Of a stretch of DNA of 64,000 nt, positions 45,276 through 56,568 are shown piece after piece. The position numbers and the translations under genes were made by a program. The notes under the pieces were generated by a model that saw only the letters and a list, made by a program, of their open reading frames with translations, did no database searches and was not told the origin of the DNA. How positions within the stretch are numbered: the stretch's first letter is position 1; each line of letters opens with the position of its first letter. The stretch lies in NCBI GenBank assembly GCA_037367355.1, contig CM074701.1, forward strand, positions 1,984,001 to 2,048,000, given 5' to 3'. This DNA comes from Neoscytalidium dimidiatum. Taxonomy: Eukaryota; Ascomycota; Dothideomycetes; Botryosphaeriales; Botryosphaeriaceae.

Positions 45276-47678
45276 CTATCCCGCCCACTCATCCCGCTCA
45301 ACCCCAACGTTCAATGTCCCCTTCCCCCTCTCTTCAAGCTTATACCTCCTTCCCAGCCCCTCCACCGCGGCATCCCTCTCGCTCCTCCGCATCCCCACCA
45401 TTCCGCCCATCAAACCCACAACCTCATTCCCCGGGTCCGCAAGCAGAACAACAGTATCTGCAACGCTCGTCGGCGGCGCCACGACGCTGCCCCTGTAGCG
45501 ACGCAGCACGAAGGGCAGCGTGCCGGCCATGAGCGCGATGATGGCGACGCTGGTGATGACGGACGCGCGGAACGCGTCGATCAGGACCGTCAGGTTGAAC
45601 GGGATGGCCGACAGCGCGACGATCAGGATCTCGGCCAGCACCGCGAGCAGCGCGATCCACGCCGCGAAGCGGTGGCCCCGCCGCAGGGAGGTCGCGAGGG
45701 CGGACGCCGCGTGCAGGCCGGTCGAGGCGAGGATGCTCTCGTGCGCGGTGGCGTGGCCGGCGAGGAGGCGGCGGTAGGGTTCGAGAGTGTGGACGGCTGC
45801 GGATTCGGTGGAGTGTTAGCTGGGGAAACTTTTTTCTTCCCTTTATATATATATATATATTTGGAGTACGAAGATGCACGTACCGTTGGATATCTCGGCC
45901 CACCACAGTCGGATGACGATACCGAAGCAAGACATCATCAATTTGGGGCCGAAGGTCTGGCTATTCATGAAGTCCTCGAACGGGGAGGACTTGCCGTTGA
46001 ACCAGTAGTAAAGAATGAGGCCGAGCAGGATGAGGAGGAGGAGCTGGAAGGTGATGATGGCCCAGGGGCGGAGCAGCCACGGGAGCACGCTGCTGCCGGC
46101 CTTCCTCTTCCCCAAGTCCTCGTCGTCGAACAAGTGCGTCCTCTCGTCTTTTGCTCCCCCGTACTCGGACTCGGCGACGATGGCGAACCCGTACGTCCAG
46201 CCGGTGGCGTCGTCGTACGACTTGCCGATGCCGTACTTGGTGGTCCTGGCGTCGCTCCGCTTGTTGCGGTGGTTGCAGACCGACTCCCGGATGCGCGCCA
46301 CGACGGTCGGGTTCTGCATCAGGACGGCGATGCCGGCGACGCTGGTGACCTCGGCGTACACGCCGGTGCTCCTCCGGCGCCGGGCGAAGATGATCACCGC
46401 CACGATGAGCAGGACGGCCGCCAGCATGCCGCACTCGGCCCACGCGAGCGGGCGGTTCACGGCCAGGTAGCGGATGCAGTCGTTGCCCTTGCCGGTCTCC
46501 CTGCACGTGCCGCTGACGCCGATGTGGAACACCTGGGAGGCGAAGGCGATGGAGGCCGTGACGATGAGCGTGACCAGCGCGCCCGCGAAGACCAGGCCGT
46601 CCTTGTGCGAGATGCTGCTGGCGAGGAGGCGCCACAGACCGGCGTTGCGATACTCCAGGCACAGCGACTCGCTGACGGTCGCGCCGCCGGGCCGCGTCAG
46701 CTGGAAGAAGGGCGTGATCTCGGCGATGCCGGCGAAGATGGTGCTCCAGATGATGCCGTAGACGACCGCGAGCACGGTCGGCAGGTACGCGCCTATGAAG
46801 TAGTCCCCCACTGTGAAGCCGCCGTTGTAGGTTCCGAAGCTGTCGTCAGGGATATCGCTGAAGTTGAACGAGCTGCCCGACGAGCCTAGTTTGCCTGGCG
46901 CATTCGTGGCGTCGACCACGAGAGGGCCGGTCCTGGTGACGACCAACGATCCACCCGGGATGTTTGTTCCCGTTGCGGTAATGAGCAGAGGCTCGTCCGG
47001 GTTGTATGTGCCCGTGGCGGTCACGACCAGGGTTCCGCCCGGGATGTTCGCGCCGGTCGTGGTGACGACGAATGTCGCGGCGGTTGGCCTGGTGATTGTG
47101 ACTCCGGTTGCGCTGGGCCCCAGAGGCACGTATGCCTCCGGCGCTGTGGTGGACGTCCCTACATCGTCAGTCTTGCTGAGCGGTACGAATGCGTCTTCTG
47201 CAGTGGAAGCAGCTGATGTGATAACGGTAGCGGTGCTGGGATTTAGAGGAACATATGCGTCTGGATTCGTAGTCATTGTCATGCTGTCGTCATCGCTGGG
47301 AGTAGTGCTTGGGTCAAGTGGGACGTATGCGTCTGGATTTGTAGTCATGGTCACGCTATCGTCGTCTGTCGGCGTGCTGTCAAGGGGAACGAAGGCATCA
47401 GGGTTCGTGGTGCCAGGAGCTGGTGGTTCAGTGACCGAAGCGACTGCTTCGCTCACTGTCGTCGTTGCGCCGGCGTTGGAATCCGGTGTCATTGTAACCA
47501 CACTTTGACGGGGATAATGCAGATGTCGCCGTTGCATCTTCTGGCCGTTGTGTTGGTTCGAAGGAGCGGCAGACCACAGAAGTAGTGCTGTGAGGGACAC
47601 GGTGAGGACGCAGAATGCGGCAAGCGACACGGTCTTGACAGGTGCTGGGACATGATGTTTTTTGGACGGTTCTGGCGA
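45276..47678 (-). CDS. DUF3433 multi-pass membrane protein
   Basis: Main exon 47678-45884 and last exon 45796-45276, joined over an 87-bp intron (donor GTACGT, acceptor CGCAG) that contains a TA microsatellite. A hydrophobic segment near the start (SLAAFCVLTVSLTALLLW) is followed by a Thr/Ser-rich outer part. That part has five to six imperfect copies of NPDAYVPLDPS and then copies of TGTNIPGGTLVVT. The membrane part begins at YLPTVLAVVYGIIWSTIFAGI and carries the family signature TPFFQLTRPGGA with SLCLEYRN. Further membrane spans lie at VFAGALVTLIVTASIAFA, GMLAAVLLIVAVIIFA, FQLLLLILLGLILYYW and in the last exon (LAVLAEILIVALSAIPF). DUF3433 proteins are fungal and of unknown function. No good ATG opens the main exon; the true start lies further upstream, perhaps in 47685-48056. 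Confidence 0.82.
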
Positions 47679-47684
47679 CTGCAG

Positions 47685-48056
47685 TCAGAGAAAGTTGTTG
47701 GAGCTTGGGCGCGACTCGAGCATACGGGAATTGTGAGCATTTTCGTCTTGAGGGACACCGGCATACAAGCCGGTCGCGTGCATTCTTGATGATGCGCGCC
47801 TTTCGAGTGAAGAAGGCTCTACATCGAACCTGGCATTTCGACAATCACGGGAACGCAAGCAGCATTTTAACAATCCGGCCTTCCATTCTGGGTAGGATTG
47901 GACGCTCAGCCGTGGCTTCGTGGCTGTACCATCCGTGCAGGCCAAGCTTCCTTTCCCAGGGTTCGCGTTGGAGGGCGCAGCAGAAGCAGTGATTCCCAGC
48001 CACAGCAGGTAGATGCCAAGTCGACAAGCGCTTGAGGCTGGAACGTTAGTCTTCAT
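47685..48056 (-). CDS. Possible 5' exon of the DUF3433 gene, or small secreted protein
   Basis: An ATG at 48056 opens 123 codons to a TGA at 47685. The first 28 residues look like a signal peptide (CRLGIYLLWLGITASAAPS), and the rest has several Cys (LACTDG, LKCCLRSRDC). It either encodes a small secreted protein or forms the first exon of the DUF3433 gene. A GTATGC donor inside it and an acceptor CCAG about 54 bp later would join the two in frame. I cannot decide between these, and it may be neither. Confidence 0.25.
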   Translation of the reverse strand: MKTNVPASSACRLGIYLLWLGITASAAPSNANPGKGSLACTDGTATKPRLSVQSYPEWKAGLLKCCLRSRDCRNARFDVEPSSLERRASSRMHATGLYAGVPQDENAHNSRMLESRPSSNNFL

Positions 48057-48896
48057 TAGTCTTACTAGCCCTCAGCTAATCTACGCCCCATGGAACGCCA
48101 AAACTTACCAAGCGTTGTCAGTGAATCACCACGCCGTCATTGTGCTGGGGTTCGGGAATTCGCGAGCTCATATTGCTCGCCGTTCTCTACCTCGGGGAGT
48201 GATGGAACTGGAGGAACGACTTTGAGATATAATCACCAAGTGTGTTAATTTTCCGATGTTCGAGGGGCCCCCGCGAGAGCTCGCTCACGTCAGCGAGCGA
48301 ACAGCCGCCCCCCCCCCAGCCCGTTGCGGTAGCTTTGTTGTGCGAGTATTTTTAGAGTCGCGTGCTAAGCAATAAAAATCTCCGGCAACATTCAAAGCAT
48401 GAGGGCGTAGAAAACCTCACCCGGCTTGCATGATGAATTTTCTCAATCATGGAGGATAGAGATGATGGCCGCATGAAGGCGCGAAGGAAGGCATCGATGT
48501 GTCAGGGGTCCGGTAATGGGGTGAATGTCGCCCTGTTAGCTCTGCTAGATGAGCTAAGTTGTTGTGCACTGATTGCGGCTCGACAAGGATCTCACGACGC
48601 ATCAAGCGGCAAAGATGAGCGCTATTACTCGGTGCGGCAAGACACAAAAGTCGAAGCTCTATTAGCTGAACGCAATAACAACGAGGCATAGAAATCTCTT
48701 CTGGTGATGTGCTGATCAAGGATCAGAAGGGAAACGGAAACCGGAGGGCCAGTGACTTTGCCTCACGGAAATCGTTTCACCCCTCTCAGCTTCTTTGCTA
48801 TATTACAAAAGAAATTGGACAACGTTCTTTTTTTTTTCTCCCTCCCTGCAAATCGCATTCGCAATAGTCCATTCCGACTCCCCGTCAGTGTCCTTT
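48057..48896. other. Intergenic with an inverted repeat
   Basis: Holds the inverted repeat GCTCGCT-CACGTC-AGCGAGC (48279-48298), a C-run near 48308-48318 and a T-run near 48828-48838 just beyond the deacetylase stop. No gene seen. Confidence 0.5.
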
Positions 48897-50117
48897 CTAC
48901 AAGTTCCGCTCTCTGAAGATTCTAGCCACTTCCTTCGTCTGGCTGAACTCGACTGCCGGTCCCCACGACTGTAACCACTTTATCATCCTCTCAATCATCC
49001 CGATCACGTGTGCCATCCCGCTCGTGTCCGGATGCAAGAGTATGGGGAAGAGACACTCCTTGCCCTCTTCAGCCTCGTTTTCCCACAGCCACATGAATCG
49101 GTCCTTCCACATCTGCTCAATATGCCGGGTATCGACATAGCCATGTGAATTCGGCGCATGCGGCAGAAACTGCATGGGCGTCATGTCCTCCATGTACCAA
49201 TTGCACGGAACCTCCACCAGCGGTCGTCGATCCGCTGGATACGCCTGACCGCCATCCGTCTGCTCCGTAGCCAACGGATGCATCCACGTCGCTGCGGGCT
49301 GGTCGAAATCGATCGGCTTGATCGCCGGCCGCCGCGGCGCGAAGAACGCCTGGCTGTCATGGTCCGTCAAGGATGCGTCTTTTCTCGCCGGACCCAGCAA
49401 ACACCTGGTCAGCACGTGCTCTCAACCAATGGCAGAATACCACGCCGCACATTTTCCCCCCCAAGCCTATTCTCCACAAAAACAATAACATGAAAAAAAA
49501 AAAAAAGGACGACAACGCAGAAGGAGGAGACGGCAAGGGAAACCGGCGTGCCAAAGGATCGGATCGCACCCACCGTACTCGAACCCCAGCTCGGCCAGCA
49601 GATCCAGCGTGCCCTCCCGCACGCTGTACAGCGGGGCCCGCCAGCCGACGGGCCGCGGCGCGCCCGCCCTCTGCAGCACCTCGACGCACCGCGCCATCAC
49701 GTCGCGCTCCTGCCGCCCCGTCAGCCGCCCCGCGTCCTCGTGCGCGTACCCGTGGCACGCCACCTCCGCGCCCGACGCGACGATGCCGGCCATGGCCTCC
49801 GGGAACGACTCGGCGGAGTGGCCCGGCACGAACCAGGTGACGCGCGAGCCGATGCCGTGCTTGGCGAAGAGCCGGAGCAGGCGCGGGACCCCGACGTGCG
49901 CCGCGAAGAAGCCCGACGAGTAGTCCGCGAGGTTGTTGTCCGGGTGGGCGCCTGGATCATCGTTCAGCACGGTTTCGGAACAGGGGAGAAAGGTGAAGGG
50001 TGAGGACGAGGAAAGAGAGAAGAGAGGGGGGGGCAAACCTGTGCCCAGCCACCCGGATACGGCGTCGAAGTCGACGGATAAGGCGACACGGATTTTGGGT
50101 GCGGTCGGAGCGGCCAT
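48897..50117 (-). CDS. Polysaccharide deacetylase family protein (HpPgdA type)
   Basis: Three exons: 50117-50039, 49951-49574, 49378-48897, 312 residues, with introns of 87 and 195 bp. The NodB-like fold is clear: VALSVDFDAVSGWLG (D16, D18) at the start, then GVPRLLRLFAKH, RVTWFVPGHSAESFPE, and the metal-binding EVACHGYAHED with H93 and H97. Conserved distal blocks are RPVGWRAPLYS, LVEVPCNWYMEDMTPMQF, PNSHGYV and LFPILLHPDTSG. The whole pattern is that of the cyclic deacetylases around Helicobacter PgdA and related bacterial enzymes. There is no signal peptide or chitin-binding domain, so a cytosolic hydrolase of amides is more likely than a wall chitin deacetylase. The natural substrate is unknown. 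The second intron contains a long T-run. Confidence 0.88.
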
Positions 50118-52057
50118 GATGCGTCGTTTGCCTGTGGTCTAGCAGAGAGTGAAGAGAGGATTGGAGAACTCCACGATGGAGGATGAATGGTGTTGAAATA
50201 ACGCCTGGCTCTTGTAGCCTGTCGTTCTGGCCTATCCAGCTTTACAAACCAGCTTACCTATATACCTGATGATGCTATCAATCTTGACAAATGCGGGGTT
50301 ATCTGAAATGGGGCCCCACATCTTTTGGGATCGTGCAAAAGTGGGCTGCTCGCTGCCACAGCTCCAAAACACACGCAATTCGGCTTTTCAGAGTTGGCAC
50401 TCATCTCTCCAAAAAAGGAATTGCACTTTGCCGAATGCAGTAGTTTGTGGCGTTTGCGTGAGAGTTCAAGTTCAAATGACCATCGAGCGGAGCCAGCATC
50501 TTTGTCTCGGGTATCTATTTAATCTCGTGCACTGATCATCGGGGTTATCTAAGCACTCATAGACTGCGCGGAAAGAGCTGTGTAAGAGGACATTCATGGT
50601 GGATGCAGCCCAGTACCATTACAGTGCAATCAGCACCGACAAAGAATATATGTCTTTGACGTAGGCACTCGTAAATGGTGCTTGAAGCGAGCATGAGAAG
50701 CTTGTCAGCTTCATTCATCCCTTGTTGAGAGCTATGGCGTGATTTCCGAAAGAAAAAAAAAAAGATGTTAAGAGTGTAATATGGGATTTCGTGCAAAGTG
50801 TTCGGCGCGAATGCCATCAGCTTTTCCTATTGGAGCTCAATGGGGCAGGGAGGTTTCGACAAGCCGCACCAGCCACAGCAATAGAAGACCTACGTCTGGT
50901 TCTAAGCCTTGCGTGATTTTCCATATAAGTTCAAGTGGACAACAACGTCACTCTCTTTGCTTCGTTAGGCCGGGTGCATACGGATATTGGCGGAGCTTGC
51001 TACATCCAATAAAAGCATCTATACCGCTCCAAGCTCTGCAGACTTAACATCAGCCCACCCCGTCCGCGGTTATCCCCGCACAATCTCTGGTTTCACCCTT
51101 TACTGATCAGAACCACCGGAAATTCCGACCCGGCGTTGTATCTCGGCCAGGAGCTCGCACTCCACCAACTTAACCACCTTTACAATACACACTCGCTAAA
51201 TCTCCGCTCATCTACTCTTGTACGTCAAAAGAAGTAAGCTCTTTTGGTCCCAGCGACCGGTCAAACATGCCGTCAAGGCAGAGTCTCTTCCAATCATGCT
51301 TAGAGCAGCTTAACAAAATGGAGTGAAGAGAATTCCCTAGCTTTATTTCATGCCCGACGGTGCGGAGACCGGGCGCGTAAGGTTAAACCAAGCTCTGCGG
51401 GTCCCGTTCCGGGCATTCCGAGGACCGAGGGCCAGACCGACGTGGAGGAAGGCTTTGGGGTATGAACTCAAATAAAGAGAAACAAAAAAAAGTCAAGTTG
51501 AGTAAGCTAAGGGAACGTGATTGGTGTTCGTAGCACACGAAACGCTTGCACGCGACTCTGCGCCTTTTTCGTGCCGCGTCTGACGCGTCCACGGCAACGG
51601 CTTGGCGCATCTTCCGGATGCTAAGCGCTCGGGGTTTTTAGCGTTGGCAACGGCCGATGTGATAGGGGAGCTCAGGAACGGACGGAATGAGAGTCGGGAT
51701 GCTCCCGGTAAGATTGCTTATTGAGGTGTATTTGCGTTTTATAGAATTAGCACGAGTTAGTGGACGGGAGCCATGGATGATAATTTCAAGAGCTACCTGA
51801 AATATGAGTGTCCGAGAGACTGTACCAATGTGCTACCTAGCACTGAAACCATCACGAAGTTTGTCATCGCTCAAGCACACTCAACCCCCCTTTCCCCCCC
51901 ACTCTCTGGGCTATCATCAATCTCAACTAATCGCGCCAGCAAAGAAATTGCCAAAGCCAACTCCATGAAGCAAACCCTACAGAAAACTCGCATAAGCCGT
52001 CAAGGAGCCACAGAACCCGCTACCTCGAAAATCAAACTTACCCACTGCCCCAAGAAC
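50118..52057. other. Intergenic, no gene seen
   Basis: Between the deacetylase start and the Argonaute 3' end. There is a T-rich stretch (A-run on the plus strand) near 50751-50763. A plus-strand frame from 51773 runs into the antisense of the Argonaute end and is not a credible gene. Confidence 0.5.
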
Positions 52058-55000
52058 TCAAACCCAGAACATCTTGTCATTCAAGCTAGGGTGCCAGGGG
52101 TTCATCCTGCCCCTGAACTTTCCTGCCTCAGCTGTTTCCCAGACGTTGTAAGGCCTTGAATGGTTCAGGCGCCTTGCTTCACGCCTCTCAAACTCCTTTA
52201 TATCAATCCCAAGACCCCGGCGGTACTTCGTGATCAGCGATGAGGGGCCGGGACGTCCAAGCAACCAATCCCGGATGTAGCAGCGGCCACGCTCGCAAAG
52301 CCGGTCAGCGTGATAAGCTGGCGCACAGTACGATATACCTTTGGTGGCCGTGCCGTATGCGAAGCATAAGGAGTGTGTGAGGGCTTGGATTTGTTCCTCG
52401 TTCAGTTTGATGTCGTTGCGGATTAGAAAGTAGTGCGCGCTCCGCGCCGTCCCCTTGATGGCCGCGTGTGACTGAAGGAAGAAGTCGAAGCAGTAAGGGT
52501 GGGTGATGACTGAATCGACTACCAAGCCTGGCATAATATTTGTGGACCGGTCCTCGTCCTTCTTCTGCATGGGGTAGAATCTGGTGTTGTGACGCTTCCC
52601 CACAACCACGCAAGTAATTCTCACCTTGGAGACACTGGATGGTTTTTCGGACTGCTTCAGCGCCATCCACGCTTTTTCGATGGCCATAACTTCTTTATCG
52701 CGGACTGAGTCGTACTGGGATTCGCTCACGCCATCTCGATAGAATACAATGTTTGCCGGTAATCGTTTGTTCTTTCTGCCATACATGTTGAGTAGCTCCA
52801 GAGTCATCTCCTCCGTGTGCTCAATGAACTGAAGCTTGTCAGCATATAGTAATAATATGAAGGGTAGAAGATGCTTACTTCTTGGCGGCTCTTCTGAAGC
52901 CTCATAGACCCGAAATAATTCAGGGCATGCTCGTCCATGCTCGCAACAGCAGCGGAAATGGAGGGGCAATGCGGTGCAGCGCCTGATGTCGGGTGCGTAA
53001 CATCTGCCCCCATAATCATCGTGTCCGTGCCAACAGCATGAAGTGCACCTTCGACTTGATGTGGCCGTCCTCCAGTCTTCATCGAAAACTTCAAGGCAAT
53101 GTTGGACAACGTTTGCTCTGGAAGTAATTTCTTTGGAGGTGATGCCGAGCAGATGGTGAGAATCCCACGAGTATCGCAAACTGTCTTGATCGCGGAGTAC
53201 AGGTCGGCACCCTTATCAGGCAATAATACCACCGTGATTCTGTTCTTCCTCATTTCAGAATCCAAATCACTGATAATCTTCCTCACTGAAGCCAGGTAAC
53301 TGCCTTCTGAGTCGGGGCGAGGCGATACGATTCTGTGCCACGTCTGCTGCATGTCCGCGACTCGGATATCGTGATCGCAGAGTATCCGAGCCAGAACCCT
53401 GGAAAGGTCTTGAGCGCTCACTTCTGAATGCCCTAGAGTAAGGATACCCATCCTCGGTAAGGTAGAGGGTACAGCAAAGGGCTGTTTCCGCATCTTTTGG
53501 TCAACGAGCCTCCAGCTTGCCCCTTTTGGTTGCACGGTCTGGGGCTTTCCCTTGATTGCGCCGTACCTGAGAGTCGGTTGATCCAAAATTCGAGCAGGAA
53601 CGTTGACAAGTTTGTCATCAACGTCCAAGCCGATCTCTTCCTGGCTGAGGACCCTCGTGCCAGCAGTGGCGGAGGCCGTGTTGCCCTTCTTAATCCCGAG
53701 GTGGACTAAACCTTCATTGACGATCAAGTTGGCATTCTGTGCTGGAGTACGAAGAGCAGCTTTCATCATCCGATCCGTGAATACAGGGGGAAGAATGGCG
53801 TTGCACGGCTGTGGATAGTCGATTTCAAGCAGCTCCGCTGGAACCCACTGCTCTCTGCCCGGCAAGACTCCGCCAATATTGACGCACGGCACGTTAGAGT
53901 CCTTCTTCAGTGGACATCCATCCGACGTCTTGAAATAATCGTAAACGGTCATTCCGCCGTCGCACGTGGAAAAGGTCTGGTTTGATGGCGTCAGCCCAAA
54001 TCCAGCGACTACTCTCCTCCGACTCTCCTCCCTGTTGATCTCCTCAATAAATCTGTCGTACGTAATCCGGACGATCTTCTTGTTCAACATTCCAATTATT
54101 AACCAATCCTGAATCCTGTGCTGGCGCATGATTTCGAAAAATGTGGAAACTAGCATGGGCTTGAAGAAAGCAGAGGTCGTCGTGTTCACATTGAGGAGAA
54201 TGCGGTCATTACCTGGGCGAATAGAAGAGTAGTAGCCACGAATAGTGACGAATGGAGAGTCCGGACCCATGTCAGAGTAGGCGTCGGTCAGGAAGAAGCG
54301 GTTCGCGCCAATGTGCTGAATAGGTGTTGAAGTTGAGCAGCACATAAATCTTGAGATAAAGGCGTTCAAAGCTCTTGTCTTCTTTGAAACGTCAGTTCCA
54401 GTGGTGGTTTTGCCGCCCTCGAGTATGTCTAGGTGGCCGCGACTGAGGTCAAGGACACCGTTCAAATTGAGCGCGACCAGAGGAATCGTTTCGGAACGTC
54501 CATTGGGCTTGGTATAAGTAAGGTTTGTGATGAAGAACTGTTCTTCATGAAACAACTTCCCTACAGTCCAGATCTCATTGTTGCGTGTAGACCTGTGTCA
54601 TGTATGAATGGAAAGAATGACAAGCCTCGTGGAAGAAGCACATACCAATTGTTGGCGGAGATCAGTGGTTGGACAGTCTGCAAGCTGTCAACGATGCGTC
54701 TTGCATCGCTTCCCCGGACATCTTTGAGGTCCTTTGAAACAAGCTTTTCCTCATCGTCCTTGGCGAAGCTGCAGATGATGCTATATACAAATAGCTTCTC
54801 TGGTGCTTGCTTTACCACCACGTAATTAGTGATCACGCGTATTCGCCTTCCTGAAGTTCCGTAATTCCTTCGTAGACTGTTTGAGGTGACGTAATCCGCT
54901 GGTGCGCTCTTCGATGAATTAGCGTTGGCCGGAACTGCTTGTACTGTTTTGGTATTCTCGTTGAACTGATTAGCTGGATGAGCCAAGCGCTGCACGGCAG

Positions 55001-55466
55001 GCAGCTTGAGTGATGGGACGGGGAACGCTCGGACATTCGGTCCATTTCGAGGTGAAAGCATGGCACCTGGATGAGAAGCCATTCCTGTGCCAAAGAAGAG
55101 GTGGGAGTTTAGAAGCGCCGTTGGTTGAGTGGAGTCGGATGGTGTTGATTGTAGAGCTGAATCGGTAGAATTATATACCGTGGCATGTAGTTGAGTAGGT
55201 GCACGTGCATGTACGTGGGTAAGTGCCTGTGCAGACGCAGACGCAGGTGCAGGTGCAGATGCAGGGTCCGAAGAGAGCGGATCAGGCAGTCGTGCTCTGG
55301 TTACATTTGCTGGAAACTGTGATATGAAGTCGTGTTCTTTTTTCCTCTCGCGCATTATGCTCCTTGATATCGGCCCAGAATATTGTCTTCCGATTTCGGT
55401 ACGCTGGAGTTTGCAATGTTGCAGCTGATGCCTGCTCTGGCATCTCTCACCACGGTTATCGTCCAT
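52058..55466 (-). CDS. Argonaute protein
   Basis: Three exons: 55466-54646, 54592-52879, 52828-52058, 1101 residues, over introns of 53 and 50 bp (donors GTATGT and GTAAGC). Argonautes bind small RNAs and silence matching transcripts. A low-complexity N-terminus (Ala, Ser, Pro, Gln) is followed by an N domain (YGTSGRRIRVITNYVVVK). The PAZ domain includes MTVYDYFKTSDGCP, then NIGGVLPGREQWVPAELLEI. MID and PIWI follow. Catalytic residues are D804 (MIMGADVTHP), the glutamate finger E845 (SRQE, last codon of exon 2), D877 (VFYRDGVSESQY) and D1020 (APAYHADRLCERGR). This is a DEDD set, as in Kluyveromyces Argonaute, so slicing looks possible. The C-terminus ends in the usual hydrophobic tail (KMFWV). 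It is a QDE-2-type protein by family, with the exact clade undetermined. Confidence 0.95.
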
Positions 55467-56568
55467 ATTCACGGAAAAGTAGAATCTGGTCACGTCGAGC
55501 ACAGCAATAGTGATGAATAGTCAGGAGACACGGCTGAGATATGCAGAGTTTATGATCTGGGCGGTAAAAGAGTGCAACGGTTCAAGCTCACTGGCTTTAC
55601 GAAGCGTAAAGGTCGCAAGCCCTCAGCGATACGGATTGTAGACGAATCCGTTGCAGGAATCCGACAAACGCGCCCGAGCTTTTGCTACGAAAACGGGTTG
55701 ATTAGCCAAAAGAAAAAATAAAAAAAAAGCCAACGGGGAACAACAGCCCACAAATGAAAGTGTGAAAGTTTTAAACGGACTTCTGGCGAATGTGCCTGCG
55801 GTTGGGTGGGATTTGGTAAAACAGATATCCGTGTGTTTCTGTGTGGAAGCGGCAGGAATAGTAAACTTTTTTCGTGAAAGATGGAGCACATCAATTGAAA
55901 ATGACGATAGCGCGGCTCCGAGATATTGGGAACAGGCTGTTGGATGATTTATGGAGTAGATACGGCGATTGTGGTTAGCGATATAGTCGCGGCTGGGTGC
56001 CGTGGTTCTTGGCGCATCAAGGGGCCATGCAAGGAACCGGGTGAAATCGTGTGTACTACGGAAGGACGCGCCGAAACTGTCGGGCTCTTTCTCGGATGTC
56101 AGGGGCGGCCCTCGGGCGCGGGACTTGCTATGACGTGATCCGTCTCTAACTACGACAGGCTCGCGTACTTCCCTTTCCCGAAGATTACTCCTCACATAAG
56201 CCTGAATTACTATGCGCCCTCGGCATATTATTGCGTGCTCTGGTTTGGCACCTCTCTTCACCACACATGGAAGAGTGCTTGGAACGGGCTGTTCTGCTTA
56301 GTGTGGGGGTGGACTGGCTTCGAGAATGCACTAACCCGAGCGTCTTGGTGGATTATCAATCAACTTGATTTCCAACGCACTTGCAATGCTCGCCTTGCTG
56401 CTCTTATAAGCATCCACTTGCACGTCCGAAAAGCATATTCTTGATCCACCACTCAACAGCGCTCAATCAACATCCCGGGCCAGGCTATCGCTCCATAGAC
56501 TGGATTCACCATTACGCCCCGCACCAAAACTACCCCCACCATCACATCAGACATTGACGATCCTCGCC
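55467..56568. other. Divergent intergenic region, Argonaute and old yellow enzyme
   Basis: About 1.1 kb holding both promoters. An A-run lies near 55710-55728. No gene seen; the minus-strand frame over 55623-56264 has no known motif. Confidence 0.5.

Noticed and set aside
51773..52159. 128-codon plus-strand frame overlapping the Argonaute end
   Set aside because: Its distal part is antisense to conserved Argonaute sequence, and the proximal part is low-complexity without motifs.
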